From an uncultured Opitutia bacterium (GTDB lineage Bacteria > Verrucomicrobiota > Verrucomicrobiia > Opitutales > Opitutaceae), in contig CAITWF010000008.1 in assembly GCA_903896015.1 (NCBI GenBank), positions 1 through 40,385 on the forward strand: 40,385 bases of DNA. Direction: 5' to 3'. A model generated the notes under the pieces. The model saw only the letters and a program-made list of their open reading frames with translations, searched no databases and had not been told where the DNA came from. The position numbers were made by a program, and so were the translations under genes. Below are positions 6,785 to 15,713 of the stretch, piece by piece; within the stretch, counting starts at the first letter, position 1, and every line of letters starts with the position of its first letter.

Positions 6785-8881
6785 ATGTTTAAAAAAGTTT
6801 CTTTTCCCATTCTTCTCCTTTCCGCTGCGGCGATCGCCGCGCAAACCGTTCCATTGCCCGTCGATCCCGCGCCCGTCCTCCTCGATCGCATGGTTGTCAG
6901 CGACAAGCTCGACAAGGCCCGCGAAGACATCGTGCCCAGCCTCGGCGCAACCGAGTTCCGCATCGATCGCGCGCAGATCGATGCGCTCGCGCTGGGCGCC
7001 GCCGCCGGCTTCAACGAAGTCCTCCTGCACGCGCCCGGCGTCGCGCAGGATTCTTACGGCCAGGTGCACGTGCGCGGCGAACACGCCAACCTCCAGTATC
7101 GCATCAACGACGTACTCCTCCCCGAGGGCCTCACCGGTTTCGGCCAGGAGCTCGACACGCGCTTCGTCGATACCGTCAACGTCCTCACCGGCGCCCTGCC
7201 CGCACAATACGGCTACCGTACCTCGGGCATTGTCGACATCCACACGCGCAGCACCACACGCGACACCGGCGATCTCTCGCTCTATGGCGGCAGTTTTGGC
7301 ACCCTGCGCGCGAGCGCCGAGGCCAGCGGATCGATCGATCGGCTCGCCGGCTACGTGACGGCGAGCGTCGAGCGCAGCGATCTCGGCGTGGAAAATCCGA
7401 CCGCCGTCCGCGATGCGATTCACGATCACAAGGACCAGTTCAAGACCTTCGGCTCGTTCGCCTACGTGATCGACGATTCGAGCCGCGTGAGCCTCATGCT
7501 CGGCCTGTCGTTTGCGCGTTTTCAGATTCCGAACAATCCCGGCCAGGATCCTGCCTTCACGCTGAAGGGCGTGCCGGCCTTTGACTCCGCCGCGCTCAAC
7601 GAAAACCAGCGCGAGGAAAACCACTACGCGATCGTCGCCTACCAAAAATCCTTCGGCGAGTTCAACGCCCAGCTCTCCGCCTTCACCCGCTACAGCCTCG
7701 TGGCCTTCACGCCCGATCCCGCCGGCGATCTTATTTTTAATGGCACCGCCAGCCGAGTGCACCGTGCGCTCGTTGGCAACGGCCTCGAGTCCGATAACAG
7801 CTGGGCGCTCGCCAGCGCGCACACCCTGCGCTTCGGCGCGCTCGTCACCTCGACCAACGCCGGCACGCGCACGACCACCTCGGTATTTTCCACCGACGCC
7901 AACGGCAACCAGACATCCACCGTGCCCTTCGACATCGCTGACAACCAAAGCAAACTCGGCTGGCTCTACGGCGCCTACTTGCAGGACGAGTGGAATCCCC
8001 TCGCCGGCGTTACGGTCAACTACGGCGCACGCGCCGACGCGTCGCTGGGTTACTGGCACGAGGGCCAGCTCAGTCCGCGCCTCAACTTCGTCTACAAGGC
8101 CACCGATGCACTCACGCTCCACGCCGGCTACGCGCGCTACTTCACGCCGCCGCCGCTCGAGCTCGTCCAGACGACCACCGTCGCCAAATTCGACGGCACC
8201 ACCAAGGCCTCACCGAGCGACACCAGCTCCCCCGTCCTTTCCGAGCGCTCGCACTACTTCGATGCCGGCGCGTCGTATAAAGTCTCCTCCAACTTCACGA
8301 CATCGATCGACGGCTACTACAAGCGCGCCAAGAATCTCCTCGACGAAGGCCAGTTCGGCACCGCGCTGATCTTCTCCCCCTTCAACTACCGCCGCGGCGA
8401 AGTCTACGGCGTCGAGTTCAGCGGCAACTACTCGCACGGCGGCTTCACCGCCTATGCCAATGTCGCCACGAGCCGCGCGAAAGCCCGCGAGATCATCTCC
8501 GGTGAATTCCAATTCGATCCCGCCGAACTCGCCTATATCGCAAGCCACGACGTCCACCTCGATCACGATCAGCTCTACACGGTGTCAGCCGGCGTCTCTC
8601 AGAAATTCGGCGACACGCTCGTCGCCGCCGATTTTCTCTACGGCAGCGGCCTGCGCCGCGGCTTCGCCAACACCGGGCACCTCGCCGAATATCACCCGGT
8701 CAACCTTAGCCTCGATCGCGCGTTCAAGTTTTCCGCGCACCGCGAACTCCACGCGCGGCTCGATGTGGTGAACCTCTTCGATCAAAGTTACGAACTGCGC
8801 GACGGCTCCGGCATCGGCGTCGGCGCGCCGCAGTTCGGCTCGCGCCGCGGCCTCTTCGGCACGCTGTCGTGGAATTTCTGA
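6785..8881 (+). CDS. TonB-dependent outer-membrane receptor
   Basis: The protein has 698 residues. After a signal peptide (MFKKVSFPILLLSAAAIAAQ) comes a plug domain (about 30-170) containing APGVAQDSYGQVHVRGEHAN, YRINDVLLPEG and VNVLTGALPAQYGYRTSGIV, which match the conserved plug sequence around RG and the GALPAQYG strand. The rest is a beta-barrel of alternating aromatic strands ending in a C-terminal Phe (TLSWNF), as required for barrel insertion. Such receptors bind a ligand outside the cell and import it using TonB energy. The substrate cannot be read from the sequence; adjacency to the Cys-rich propeller protein makes a metal or metal complex one option. A strong terminator follows. Confidence 0.92.
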   Translation: MFKKVSFPILLLSAAAIAAQTVPLPVDPAPVLLDRMVVSDKLDKAREDIVPSLGATEFRIDRAQIDALALGAAAGFNEVLLHAPGVAQDSYGQVHVRGEHANLQYRINDVLLPEGLTGFGQELDTRFVDTVNVLTGALPAQYGYRTSGIVDIHTRSTTRDTGDLSLYGGSFGTLRASAEASGSIDRLAGYVTASVERSDLGVENPTAVRDAIHDHKDQFKTFGSFAYVIDDSSRVSLMLGLSFARFQIPNNPGQDPAFTLKGVPAFDSAALNENQREENHYAIVAYQKSFGEFNAQLSAFTRYSLVAFTPDPAGDLIFNGTASRVHRALVGNGLESDNSWALASAHTLRFGALVTSTNAGTRTTTSVFSTDANGNQTSTVPFDIADNQSKLGWLYGAYLQDEWNPLAGVTVNYGARADASLGYWHEGQLSPRLNFVYKATDALTLHAGYARYFTPPPLELVQTTTVAKFDGTTKASPSDTSSPVLSERSHYFDAGASYKVSSNFTTSIDGYYKRAKNLLDEGQFGTALIFSPFNYRRGEVYGVEFSGNYSHGGFTAYANVATSRAKAREIISGEFQFDPAELAYIASHDVHLDHDQLYTVSAGVSQKFGDTLVAADFLYGSGLRRGFANTGHLAEYHPVNLSLDRAFKFSAHRELHARLDVVNLFDQSYELRDGSGIGVGAPQFGSRRGLFGTLSWNF

Positions 8882-8909
8882 ACACCAGCCGATTTTCCGT
8901 TTGTCCTGA

Positions 8910-8937
8910 CGGCGGCCCGCGGAGGCCGCCGTTTTTT
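8910..8937 (+). terminator. Rho-independent terminator after the TonB receptor gene
   Basis: The stem CGGCGGCC (8910-8917) pairs exactly with GGCCGCCG (8924-8931) around a 6-base loop and is followed at once by six T residues (8932-8937). It begins 28 bases after the receptor stop codon and closes the 4792-8881 transcription unit. Confidence 0.9.
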
Positions 8938-9029
8938 GTGGGTAGGCGCCGCACAAAAAGGAGCTTTAAAACTAGGTAATTCACCTCAGTGTTTGCGCCT
9001 TAGGATTCGCGGGACCAGCCCGATGGAGA

Positions 9030-9044
9030 AGGAGGGCTTTTCTG
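9030..9044 (+). promoter_or_regulatory. Shine-Dalgarno AGGAGG placed for a CTG start codon
   Basis: AGGAGG (9030-9035) lies 6 bases before a CTG at 9042-9044 that is in frame with the giant repeat protein. There is no in-frame ATG between the upstream in-frame stop (TAG at 8973) and the repeat domain. The next conventional start, GTG at 9108, would remove the basic part of the signal peptide and has no comparable ribosome-binding site. Confidence 0.6.
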
Positions 9045-12000
9045 AAGGCGTTCACACCGGCCAAGCTGCCATTTTACCGCAAGTGCATTTCAACCGGTGC
9101 GCTATGGGTGTTGCTTGCGCTCACGGCGACGATCGGACGCGCCACGATCATCGTGTGGAATGGCGCCTCCACGACTTTCTCGCTCGGCACGAACTGGAGC
9201 GGTAACGTCGCTCCAGCCAACGACACGCTCACGGACATCGCCTCTTTCGGCACCGTCACCGTGCAACCCGCGCTCGTCGCGAACACCAGCGTCAACGGTG
9301 TGCAGTTTACCGCTTCGAACGCGGTCACGTTGTCGGGCGCGTTCACGCTGTCGCTCGGCAACAGCGGCATCAGCAACACCTCGACGAGCGGCACAAAGAT
9401 GATCAGCTCCAATCTCACGCTCGCCGCCTCCTCCGCGCCAACGTTTACCAACAACGGCGTCCTCACTCTCTCCGGCACGCTCGCCAACGGCGGCAACCTC
9501 CTCACGCTCTCCGGCAGCGGCGCCGCCGGCACGCTCAGCGGCATCATCAGCGGGACCGGCGGCATAACGGTGAACAGCACCGGCACGTGGACCCTCTCAG
9601 GCGTGAACACGTTCACCGGCCCCGTCACGCTTTCGTCCGGCACGCTCAACGCCACGACGAGCGCGCAGGCCCTCGGCACCGGCGCCGCGACGCTCTCGCT
9701 CGGAGGAGGCACGCTCAATCTCGCCAACAACACCGCGCTTTCGTTCGCCCGCAACACAACTGTCACCGCCGCGAGCAACATCGTCTCCGACCTTCTTACC
9801 ACCGGCGCCGGCGTCACTCACACGCTCGGCACGCTTTCGATCGGCGCTTACACGCTCTCGGTCGCCGCTGGCGGCAACGTCACTTCCGGCACCGCCGGGA
9901 TCACATTTGGCGCGACTACATTGAGCGCCACCGGCTCAATCTTCTCAGCCGGCAGCGGCAGTCTTCTCACGCTGGGCGCCATCAGCGGCGCGACCAATAG
10001 CTTCACCGTCACCGGTGCCGGCAATTCCACCATAACCGGCATCATCGGCACCACCACGGGCACAATTACCAAAGCTGGCTTGGGATTGCTCACGCTCTCT
10101 GGCGCCAACACTTTTTCCGGCGGTCTCACCATCCAAGGCGGCACTGTGAGCGGCACGGTCGCTGCCGCCTTTGGCACCGGCACCATCACGCTCGGAAATA
10201 CTACTGGCTCCACCAACGCCACGCTCAATGGCGGCTTCGCCGGCACGCACACCAACGCCATCTCCGTCGCCTCCGGCAGCAGCGGCACCCTTAGCATCAC
10301 CAACTCCGCGGCGAGCATTTTCAGCGGCGCCGTCACGCTCGCGAACAATCTCCAGCTCGCTCCCACGCTGACGAATCTCCTCACCCTCAGCGGCGGCATC
10401 ACCGGCACCGGCAACCTCACTATCAACGGCTCCGGCACCACCGCCGCCGTCACGCTCTCCACCGCCTCCACCAATTTTTCCGGCACAATCACCAACCAAG
10501 GGACGAACACCGGCACGACCACGATCAGCGGAGGTATCGGCACCAACGTCACCGCGCTCACTGAAAACAGCGCAACCTCCCCGCTTACCGTCAGCACCAC
10601 CGCTCTCACCGTCAACAGCGGGGGCACCACCCTCACCAACAGCAACGCCAGCGGTGCCGCATTGTTCACTATTTCCGGCGGCGCGTCGGGCACCGGCAAC
10701 CTCATCCTCAAGAATAACAGCAGTATCGCCGGCGGCCTCACCCTCGCCACCACCGCCATCAATCCCACCGGCACGATCACCAACAACGGCACCGGCACCG
10801 GCTCCACGATCATCAGCGCCGTCCTCGGCACCAACGTCACCGGCGTCGTGCAAAACAGCGCCACCTCCCCGCTGATTCTCAGCGGCGCGAACACGTTCAC
10901 CACTTCCACCACACTTACCGCCGGCACGCTCAAGCTCGGCTCCGCAACCGCGCTCGGCGCGACCAACGCCGCCCTTTCGATTGCCGCAGGCACCACCCTC
11001 GACGCTTCCGCCGCGACCACGCTCACCAACATCAATCCCGAAACCTGGAACGGCAATTTTAACTTCGGCAGCAACTTCGCCCTCAACCTCGGCACCGGCG
11101 CCATCTCCCTCGGCGCCGCCAATCTCCAACTCACCAACGCCGGCGCCAATCTCCTCACCCTCGGCGGCGCCGTCACCGGCGCCAGCAATCTCACGCTCAA
11201 CGCCACCGGCGCCGGCGGCTTCACCTTCTCCGGCTCCATGAACCCCACCGGCACGGTCGCCAACAGCGGTGCCGGCGCCGGCACGACGACCCTCAGCGGC
11301 GGCGTCGGCAGCAACGTAACCGCGATCAATGAAAACAGCACGACCTCCGCTCTCACCGTCAGCGGCGCGCTCACCGTCAACTCCACCAACACCACGCTCA
11401 CCAATACCGTCGGTACAAAAGCGCTCACCCTCTCCGGCGGCGTCGGCGGCACCGGCAACCTCACGCTCAACAACAACAGCTCCACCGCCGCCGGCATCAC
11501 GTTCACCACCACCGCCGTCAACAACGCCGGCACGGTCACCAATTCCGGCTCGGGCTCCGGCTCGGTCACGATCACCGCGCCCGTCGGCGCCGCCGTCACC
11601 GGCGTTTCGCAGAACAGCACCACCTCCGCGCTCACCCTCAGCGGCGCGCTCACCGCCAACGCCACCGCCACCACGCTCGCGAACAACAACGGCACCGCGT
11701 TGCTCACGCTCTCCGGGGGCGTCGCCAATGCCGCCGGCAACCTCGTGCTCCAAAACAACAGCTCCACCGCCAGCGGCGTCACTCTCTCGACCACTGCCGT
11801 CAACCCAATCGGTACGATCACCAACAACGGCACCGGCACCGGCTCGACGCTGATCAGCTCCGTCATTGGCACCAGCGTCACCGGCGTCACGCAGAATAGC
11901 GCCACCTCTCAGCTCACGCTCTCCGGCGCGAATACATTCACCGGCGGCAGTGGCCTCACGATCAAATCCGGCACGGTGCTCGGCACCGTCGCCACAGCCT

Positions 12001-15000
12001 TTGGCGCCGCCACCAACGTGATCACGCTCGGCGACAGTGCCGGTGGCAGTAACGCTGCCACGCTGCTCGTGAGCACCACCGGCCTCACTTATGCAAACCC
12101 CCTCGCGCTCGCGCCGACGACGACCGGCACACTCACCGTCGGCAACAGCGGCAACATCGCCGCGCTCACGTTCAGCGGCGGCGTCACCGGCACGAATAAT
12201 CTCACCGTCGCCAACAACAGCACCGGCGCCAGCGCGATCACCTTCTCCACCGCAACGATCAACCTGACCGGCAACTTCACCAACACCGGCAACAGTACCG
12301 GCGCGACCACCGTCAGCGCCGTCCTCGGCACCAACGTCACCGGCGTCGTGCAAAACAGCGCCACCTCCCCGCTCATTCTGAGTGGCGCAAATACGTTCAC
12401 CAGTTCCACCACGCTCTCCGCCGGCACGCTCAAGCTCGGCTCCGCCACCGCGCTCGGCGCGACCAATGCCTCCCTCGCCATCGCCGCTGGAACGACCCTC
12501 GACGCCTCCGTCGCCACCACGCTCACCAACGTCAACCCCGAAACCTGGAACGGCAATTTCACCTTCGGCAGCAGCTTCGCCCTCAACCTCGGTACCGGCA
12601 CCATCTCCCTCGGCGCCGCCAATATTCAGCTCACCAACGCGGGCGCCAGTCTCCTCACCGTCGGCGGCGGTGTCTCCGGCACCAGCAATCTCACCCTCAA
12701 AAACAACGCCGCCGGCGGCGTCACGTATTCCGGCAGCGTGAATCCCACCGGCTCGATCACCAACAATGGCACCGGCGCCGGCACGACGACCTTTACCGGA
12801 GGTATCGGCACCAACGTCACCGCGCTCACCGAAAACAGCGCCACTTCGCCGCTCACGCTCAGCGGCCTCAACACGTTCACCGGTTCCACCACGCTCACTG
12901 CCGGCACACTCAAGCTCGGCTCCGCCACCGCGCTCGGCGCGACCAACGCCTCCCTCTCCATCGCAGCCGGCACCACCCTCGACGCTTCCGCCGCCACCAC
13001 CCTCACCAACGTCAACCCCGAAACCTGGAACGGTAATTTCACCTTCGGTAGTAGTTTCGCCCTCAACCTCGGCACAGGCGCCGTCTCCCTCAGCGCCGCC
13101 AATCTCCAACTCACCAACACCGGCGCCAGTCTTCTCACCGTCGGCGGCGGCATCACCGGCACAAGCAACCTCACGCTGAAAAACAACGCCGCAGGAGGCG
13201 TGACATTCTCGGGCTCCGTGAATCCCTCCGGCTCGATCACCAACTCCGGTAGCGGTGCCGGCACGACCACGATCAGCGGGGTCATCGGTGCCAATGTCAC
13301 CGGCGTCACCCAGAACAGCACGACGTCCCCGCTGAGTTTCACGACCGCCGTCAACACCTACAATACCGGGCTCACGATCAAGGCCGGCGCCGTGTCGGGC
13401 ACGCTCGCGAATTCCTTCGGCGCCAACACTAACATCATCACGCTGGGCGACATCACCGGCTCGGCATCTGCCACGCTCATTGGTGCCGGCGCGGTCACGT
13501 TCGCCAACCCCATCTCTGTAGCCTCCGGCAGCAGCGGCACCCTCAGCATCACCAACTCTGCCGCCAGCGTCTTCAGCGGCAATGTCACCCTTGCCAACAA
13601 CCTCACGCTCGTCCCTACGCTCACAAATCTCCTCACGCTCTCCGGCAACATCACCGGCACTGGCAATCTCGTCGTTAGCGGCTCCGGCACCACTGCCGCC
13701 GCCACCCTTTCCACTCATTCGGTGAACCCGACCGGCACGATCACTAACCAAGGGACGAACACAGGCACGACAACGATCAGCGGCGGCGTCGGCACCAACG
13801 TCACCGCGCTCACCGAAAATAGCGCCACTTCGCCGCTCACCGTCAGCACCACCGCGCTCACCGTGAACAGCGGCGGCACCACTCTCACCAACAGCAACGC
13901 CAGTGGCACCGCGCTCTTCACCGTCTCCGGCGGCGTCTCCGGCGCGGGCAATCTGATTCTCAACAACAACAGTAGTATCGCCGGCGGCCTCACTCTCGCC
14001 ACCACCGCCGTCAACCCCACTGGCACGATCACCAACTCCGGCTCCGGCTCCGGCTCCACGATCATCAGCACCGTACTCGGCACCAACGTTACCCGCGTCG
14101 TGCAAAACAGCGCCACCTCTCCGCTCACACTGAGTGGCCTCAACACGTTCACCTCCGCCACATCGATCACGGCCGGCACGCTCATGCTCGGCGCCGCAGG
14201 CTCCGGCGCCAACGGCCCCCTCGGCACCATCGCCGCCGGCACCACCGTCGCCAGCGGTGGCGCGCTCGATCTCAGCGGCTTCTCCCTCGTCACCGCCGAA
14301 CCGCTCTCCCTCGCCGGCTCCGGCGTGGGTGCGAAAGGAGCACTCACCAACTCCAGCGGCACCGCCGCCACTTTCCTCGGCCCCCTGACACTCACCGCCG
14401 CCGCCAGCGTCGGCGGCACGGGCAACATCGCGCTCTCCGCCGCGCTCGCTGGAAATTTTCTCCTCACCAAAACCGGCGCCGACGTCCTCACGCTCTCCGC
14501 AGCCAGCTCCCGCACCGGCGGCACTCAAATCGACGCTGGCACGCTCATGCTCGCCAACGCCACCGGCCTCTCCGCCGTTTCCCAAACCGTCACGCTCAAC
14601 GGCGGAACGCTCGATCTAGCGACCGACACCTCTGCGAGCGCCTATCCCACCGCCATCACGGCCGCCTCAACGATCGCTTCCGACAAATCCACCGCCGCCT
14701 CCGCGGGCATCACGCACACCCTCGGCACACTCGCGCTCAGCGGCACCACCCTCACGATCAACTCAGGCGCCAACGTCGCCGCCAACTCCGCCTTCGGCGT
14801 CACCACACTCTCCGGCAACGCGATCGCCTCCGTCGCCAACAACGGCTCCGGCACTGGCACGCTCACGCTCGGCACCGTCGGCGACAGCGGAAACGGCTAC
14901 ACGCTCACGAAGCAGGGCGCCGGCGCGCTCGTGTTCACTGGTGTCAATACCTTCACCGGCGGCGTCACGCTCTCCACCGGCACCCTCACGGTGAATTCCG

Positions 15001-15713
15001 GCGCCGCGCTCGCCGCCGTCACCGCACCGCTCGTCGTCAACGGCGGCACCTTGAATCTCAACAACTCCGCGCAAACCGTCTCGTCCCTCAGCGGCTCCGG
15101 CGGCACGATCAATTTCGGTTCGGGCCATACGCTTACGCTCAATCAAATTGGTAGTGCCACCTACGCCGGCGCCCTCGGCGGTGCCGGCGGACTCGTCAAA
15201 TCCGGCGCGGGTTCGGAGACGCTCAGCGGCACCGAAGGCTACACCGGCCCGACCATCATCAGTGGGGGCACCCTCGTCCTCGGTGCCAACACCGCCCTCG
15301 CCCCTGCCTCCGCACTCACGCTCAACGGCGGCACCCTCGCACTCGCCGGTTTCACCGCCAACGGCTCCACCCTCACGCTCGGCGCCAGCGGCGGTACCAT
15401 CGACTTCGGTAACTCTGTCGCGAGCACGCTCGTGCTCGCTGACAGCCACGCCTTCACTTGGAGCGGCAACCTCACCATCACCAACTACACGGTCGCAAGC
15501 GGGGATTCTCTTCGCTTCGGCTCCGCCTCCTCCGCGCTCACCGCCGGCCAGCTCGCCTCCATTGCGTTCGCCGGCTACGCGGGCGGCGCCGTGATCGATT
15601 CGCTTGGGTTCGTCTCACCGTCAGCAATCCCCGAACCAGCGACCGTCGCCGCCCTGCTCGGCGCCAGCGCGCTCTTCGCCGCCACGCGCCGCCGCCGCAC
15701 CCCCCGCCCATGA
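9042..15713 (+). CDS. Giant autotransporter-associated beta-strand repeat protein with PEP-CTERM tail
   Basis: From CTG 9042 the protein has 2,223 residues (2,201 from GTG 9108). The N-terminus has a basic stretch (KAFTPAKLPFYRKC) and a hydrophobic core (GALWVLLALTATIG), a plausible signal peptide. Nearly all the rest is Thr/Ser/Gly/Ala/Asn-rich beta-strand repeat of the PATR type, such as LSGANTFTGGLTI or GTLKLGSATALG, predicted to form a long beta-helix. A motif like VTGVVQNSATSPLTLSG occurs ten times. The end, IPEPATVAALLGASALFAA followed by RRRR, is a PEP-CTERM sorting signal, so exosortase processing and surface or matrix location are expected. There is no autotransporter barrel. Large internal DNA duplications are listed separately. 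Its stop overlaps the start of the next gene (ATGA, 15710-15713). Confidence 0.9.
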   Translation: MKAFTPAKLPFYRKCISTGALWVLLALTATIGRATIIVWNGASTTFSLGTNWSGNVAPANDTLTDIASFGTVTVQPALVANTSVNGVQFTASNAVTLSGAFTLSLGNSGISNTSTSGTKMISSNLTLAASSAPTFTNNGVLTLSGTLANGGNLLTLSGSGAAGTLSGIISGTGGITVNSTGTWTLSGVNTFTGPVTLSSGTLNATTSAQALGTGAATLSLGGGTLNLANNTALSFARNTTVTAASNIVSDLLTTGAGVTHTLGTLSIGAYTLSVAAGGNVTSGTAGITFGATTLSATGSIFSAGSGSLLTLGAISGATNSFTVTGAGNSTITGIIGTTTGTITKAGLGLLTLSGANTFSGGLTIQGGTVSGTVAAAFGTGTITLGNTTGSTNATLNGGFAGTHTNAISVASGSSGTLSITNSAASIFSGAVTLANNLQLAPTLTNLLTLSGGITGTGNLTINGSGTTAAVTLSTASTNFSGTITNQGTNTGTTTISGGIGTNVTALTENSATSPLTVSTTALTVNSGGTTLTNSNASGAALFTISGGASGTGNLILKNNSSIAGGLTLATTAINPTGTITNNGTGTGSTIISAVLGTNVTGVVQNSATSPLILSGANTFTTSTTLTAGTLKLGSATALGATNAALSIAAGTTLDASAATTLTNINPETWNGNFNFGSNFALNLGTGAISLGAANLQLTNAGANLLTLGGAVTGASNLTLNATGAGGFTFSGSMNPTGTVANSGAGAGTTTLSGGVGSNVTAINENSTTSALTVSGALTVNSTNTTLTNTVGTKALTLSGGVGGTGNLTLNNNSSTAAGITFTTTAVNNAGTVTNSGSGSGSVTITAPVGAAVTGVSQNSTTSALTLSGALTANATATTLANNNGTALLTLSGGVANAAGNLVLQNNSSTASGVTLSTTAVNPIGTITNNGTGTGSTLISSVIGTSVTGVTQNSATSQLTLSGANTFTGGSGLTIKSGTVLGTVATAFGAATNVITLGDSAGGSNAATLLVSTTGLTYANPLALAPTTTGTLTVGNSGNIAALTFSGGVTGTNNLTVANNSTGASAITFSTATINLTGNFTNTGNSTGATTVSAVLGTNVTGVVQNSATSPLILSGANTFTSSTTLSAGTLKLGSATALGATNASLAIAAGTTLDASVATTLTNVNPETWNGNFTFGSSFALNLGTGTISLGAANIQLTNAGASLLTVGGGVSGTSNLTLKNNAAGGVTYSGSVNPTGSITNNGTGAGTTTFTGGIGTNVTALTENSATSPLTLSGLNTFTGSTTLTAGTLKLGSATALGATNASLSIAAGTTLDASAATTLTNVNPETWNGNFTFGSSFALNLGTGAVSLSAANLQLTNTGASLLTVGGGITGTSNLTLKNNAAGGVTFSGSVNPSGSITNSGSGAGTTTISGVIGANVTGVTQNSTTSPLSFTTAVNTYNTGLTIKAGAVSGTLANSFGANTNIITLGDITGSASATLIGAGAVTFANPISVASGSSGTLSITNSAASVFSGNVTLANNLTLVPTLTNLLTLSGNITGTGNLVVSGSGTTAAATLSTHSVNPTGTITNQGTNTGTTTISGGVGTNVTALTENSATSPLTVSTTALTVNSGGTTLTNSNASGTALFTVSGGVSGAGNLILNNNSSIAGGLTLATTAVNPTGTITNSGSGSGSTIISTVLGTNVTRVVQNSATSPLTLSGLNTFTSATSITAGTLMLGAAGSGANGPLGTIAAGTTVASGGALDLSGFSLVTAEPLSLAGSGVGAKGALTNSSGTAATFLGPLTLTAAASVGGTGNIALSAALAGNFLLTKTGADVLTLSAASSRTGGTQIDAGTLMLANATGLSAVSQTVTLNGGTLDLATDTSASAYPTAITAASTIASDKSTAASAGITHTLGTLALSGTTLTINSGANVAANSAFGVTTLSGNAIASVANNGSGTGTLTLGTVGDSGNGYTLTKQGAGALVFTGVNTFTGGVTLSTGTLTVNSGAALAAVTAPLVVNGGTLNLNNSAQTVSSLSGSGGTINFGSGHTLTLNQIGSATYAGALGGAGGLVKSGAGSETLSGTEGYTGPTIISGGTLVLGANTALAPASALTLNGGTLALAGFTANGSTLTLGASGGTIDFGNSVASTLVLADSHAFTWSGNLTITNYTVASGDSLRFGSASSALTAGQLASIAFAGYAGGAVIDSLGFVSPSAIPEPATVAALLGASALFAATRRRRTPRP
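10269..10905 (+). repeat. Long internal repeat A, copy 1
   Basis: This segment of the giant repeat gene recurs at 13521-14157 with a constant offset of 3,252 bases (1,084 codons) and no net insertion or deletion between the two ends checked. It encodes the run beginning ASGSSGTLSITNSAAS and ending near NSATSPLILSG. Differences are mostly third-position changes. Confidence 0.8.
10813..11280 (+). repeat. Internal repeat B, copy 1
   Basis: This unit contains the block that encodes NPETWNGNF. The matching blocks lie 1,500 bases downstream and a further 480 bases downstream, all in frame. Copy 1 overlaps the end of repeat A copy 1, showing a mosaic of overlapping duplications. Confidence 0.75.
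12301..13260 (+). repeat. Internal repeat B, tandem copies 2 and 3 (480-bp period)
   Basis: Two adjacent 480-base units (12301-12780 and 12781-13260) encode near-identical 160-residue blocks. Each has NVTG or NVTA, NSATSPL, GTLKLGSATALGATNASL, NPETWNGNF and a closing GTTT stretch in the same order. The exact multiple of three keeps the frame. This looks like a recent tandem duplication that could change copy number by recombination. Confidence 0.8.
13521..14157 (+). repeat. Long internal repeat A, copy 2
   Basis: Second copy of the segment at 10269-10905. It begins with the same GCCTCCGGCAGCAGCGGCAC stretch and keeps the reading frame throughout. Confidence 0.8.

Noticed and set aside
12301-13260. 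Tandem repeats considered as CRISPR or a satellite array
   Set aside because: The 480-base units are coding and in frame, and they lack the short repeat-spacer structure of CRISPR arrays.
9848-14585. Very long minus-strand open frames (1,546 and 685 codons) opposite the giant repeat gene
   Set aside because: They are antisense shadows caused by high GC content and repetitive Thr/Gly/Ala codons. Their translations are low-complexity and match no family, while the plus frame has a signal peptide, known repeats and a PEP-CTERM end.
15458-15709. Longer N-terminus for the TPR-like protein
   Set aside because: The extension lies in an alternative frame of the giant repeat gene and is Arg-rich nonsense; the ATGA overlap at 15710 gives a natural start.
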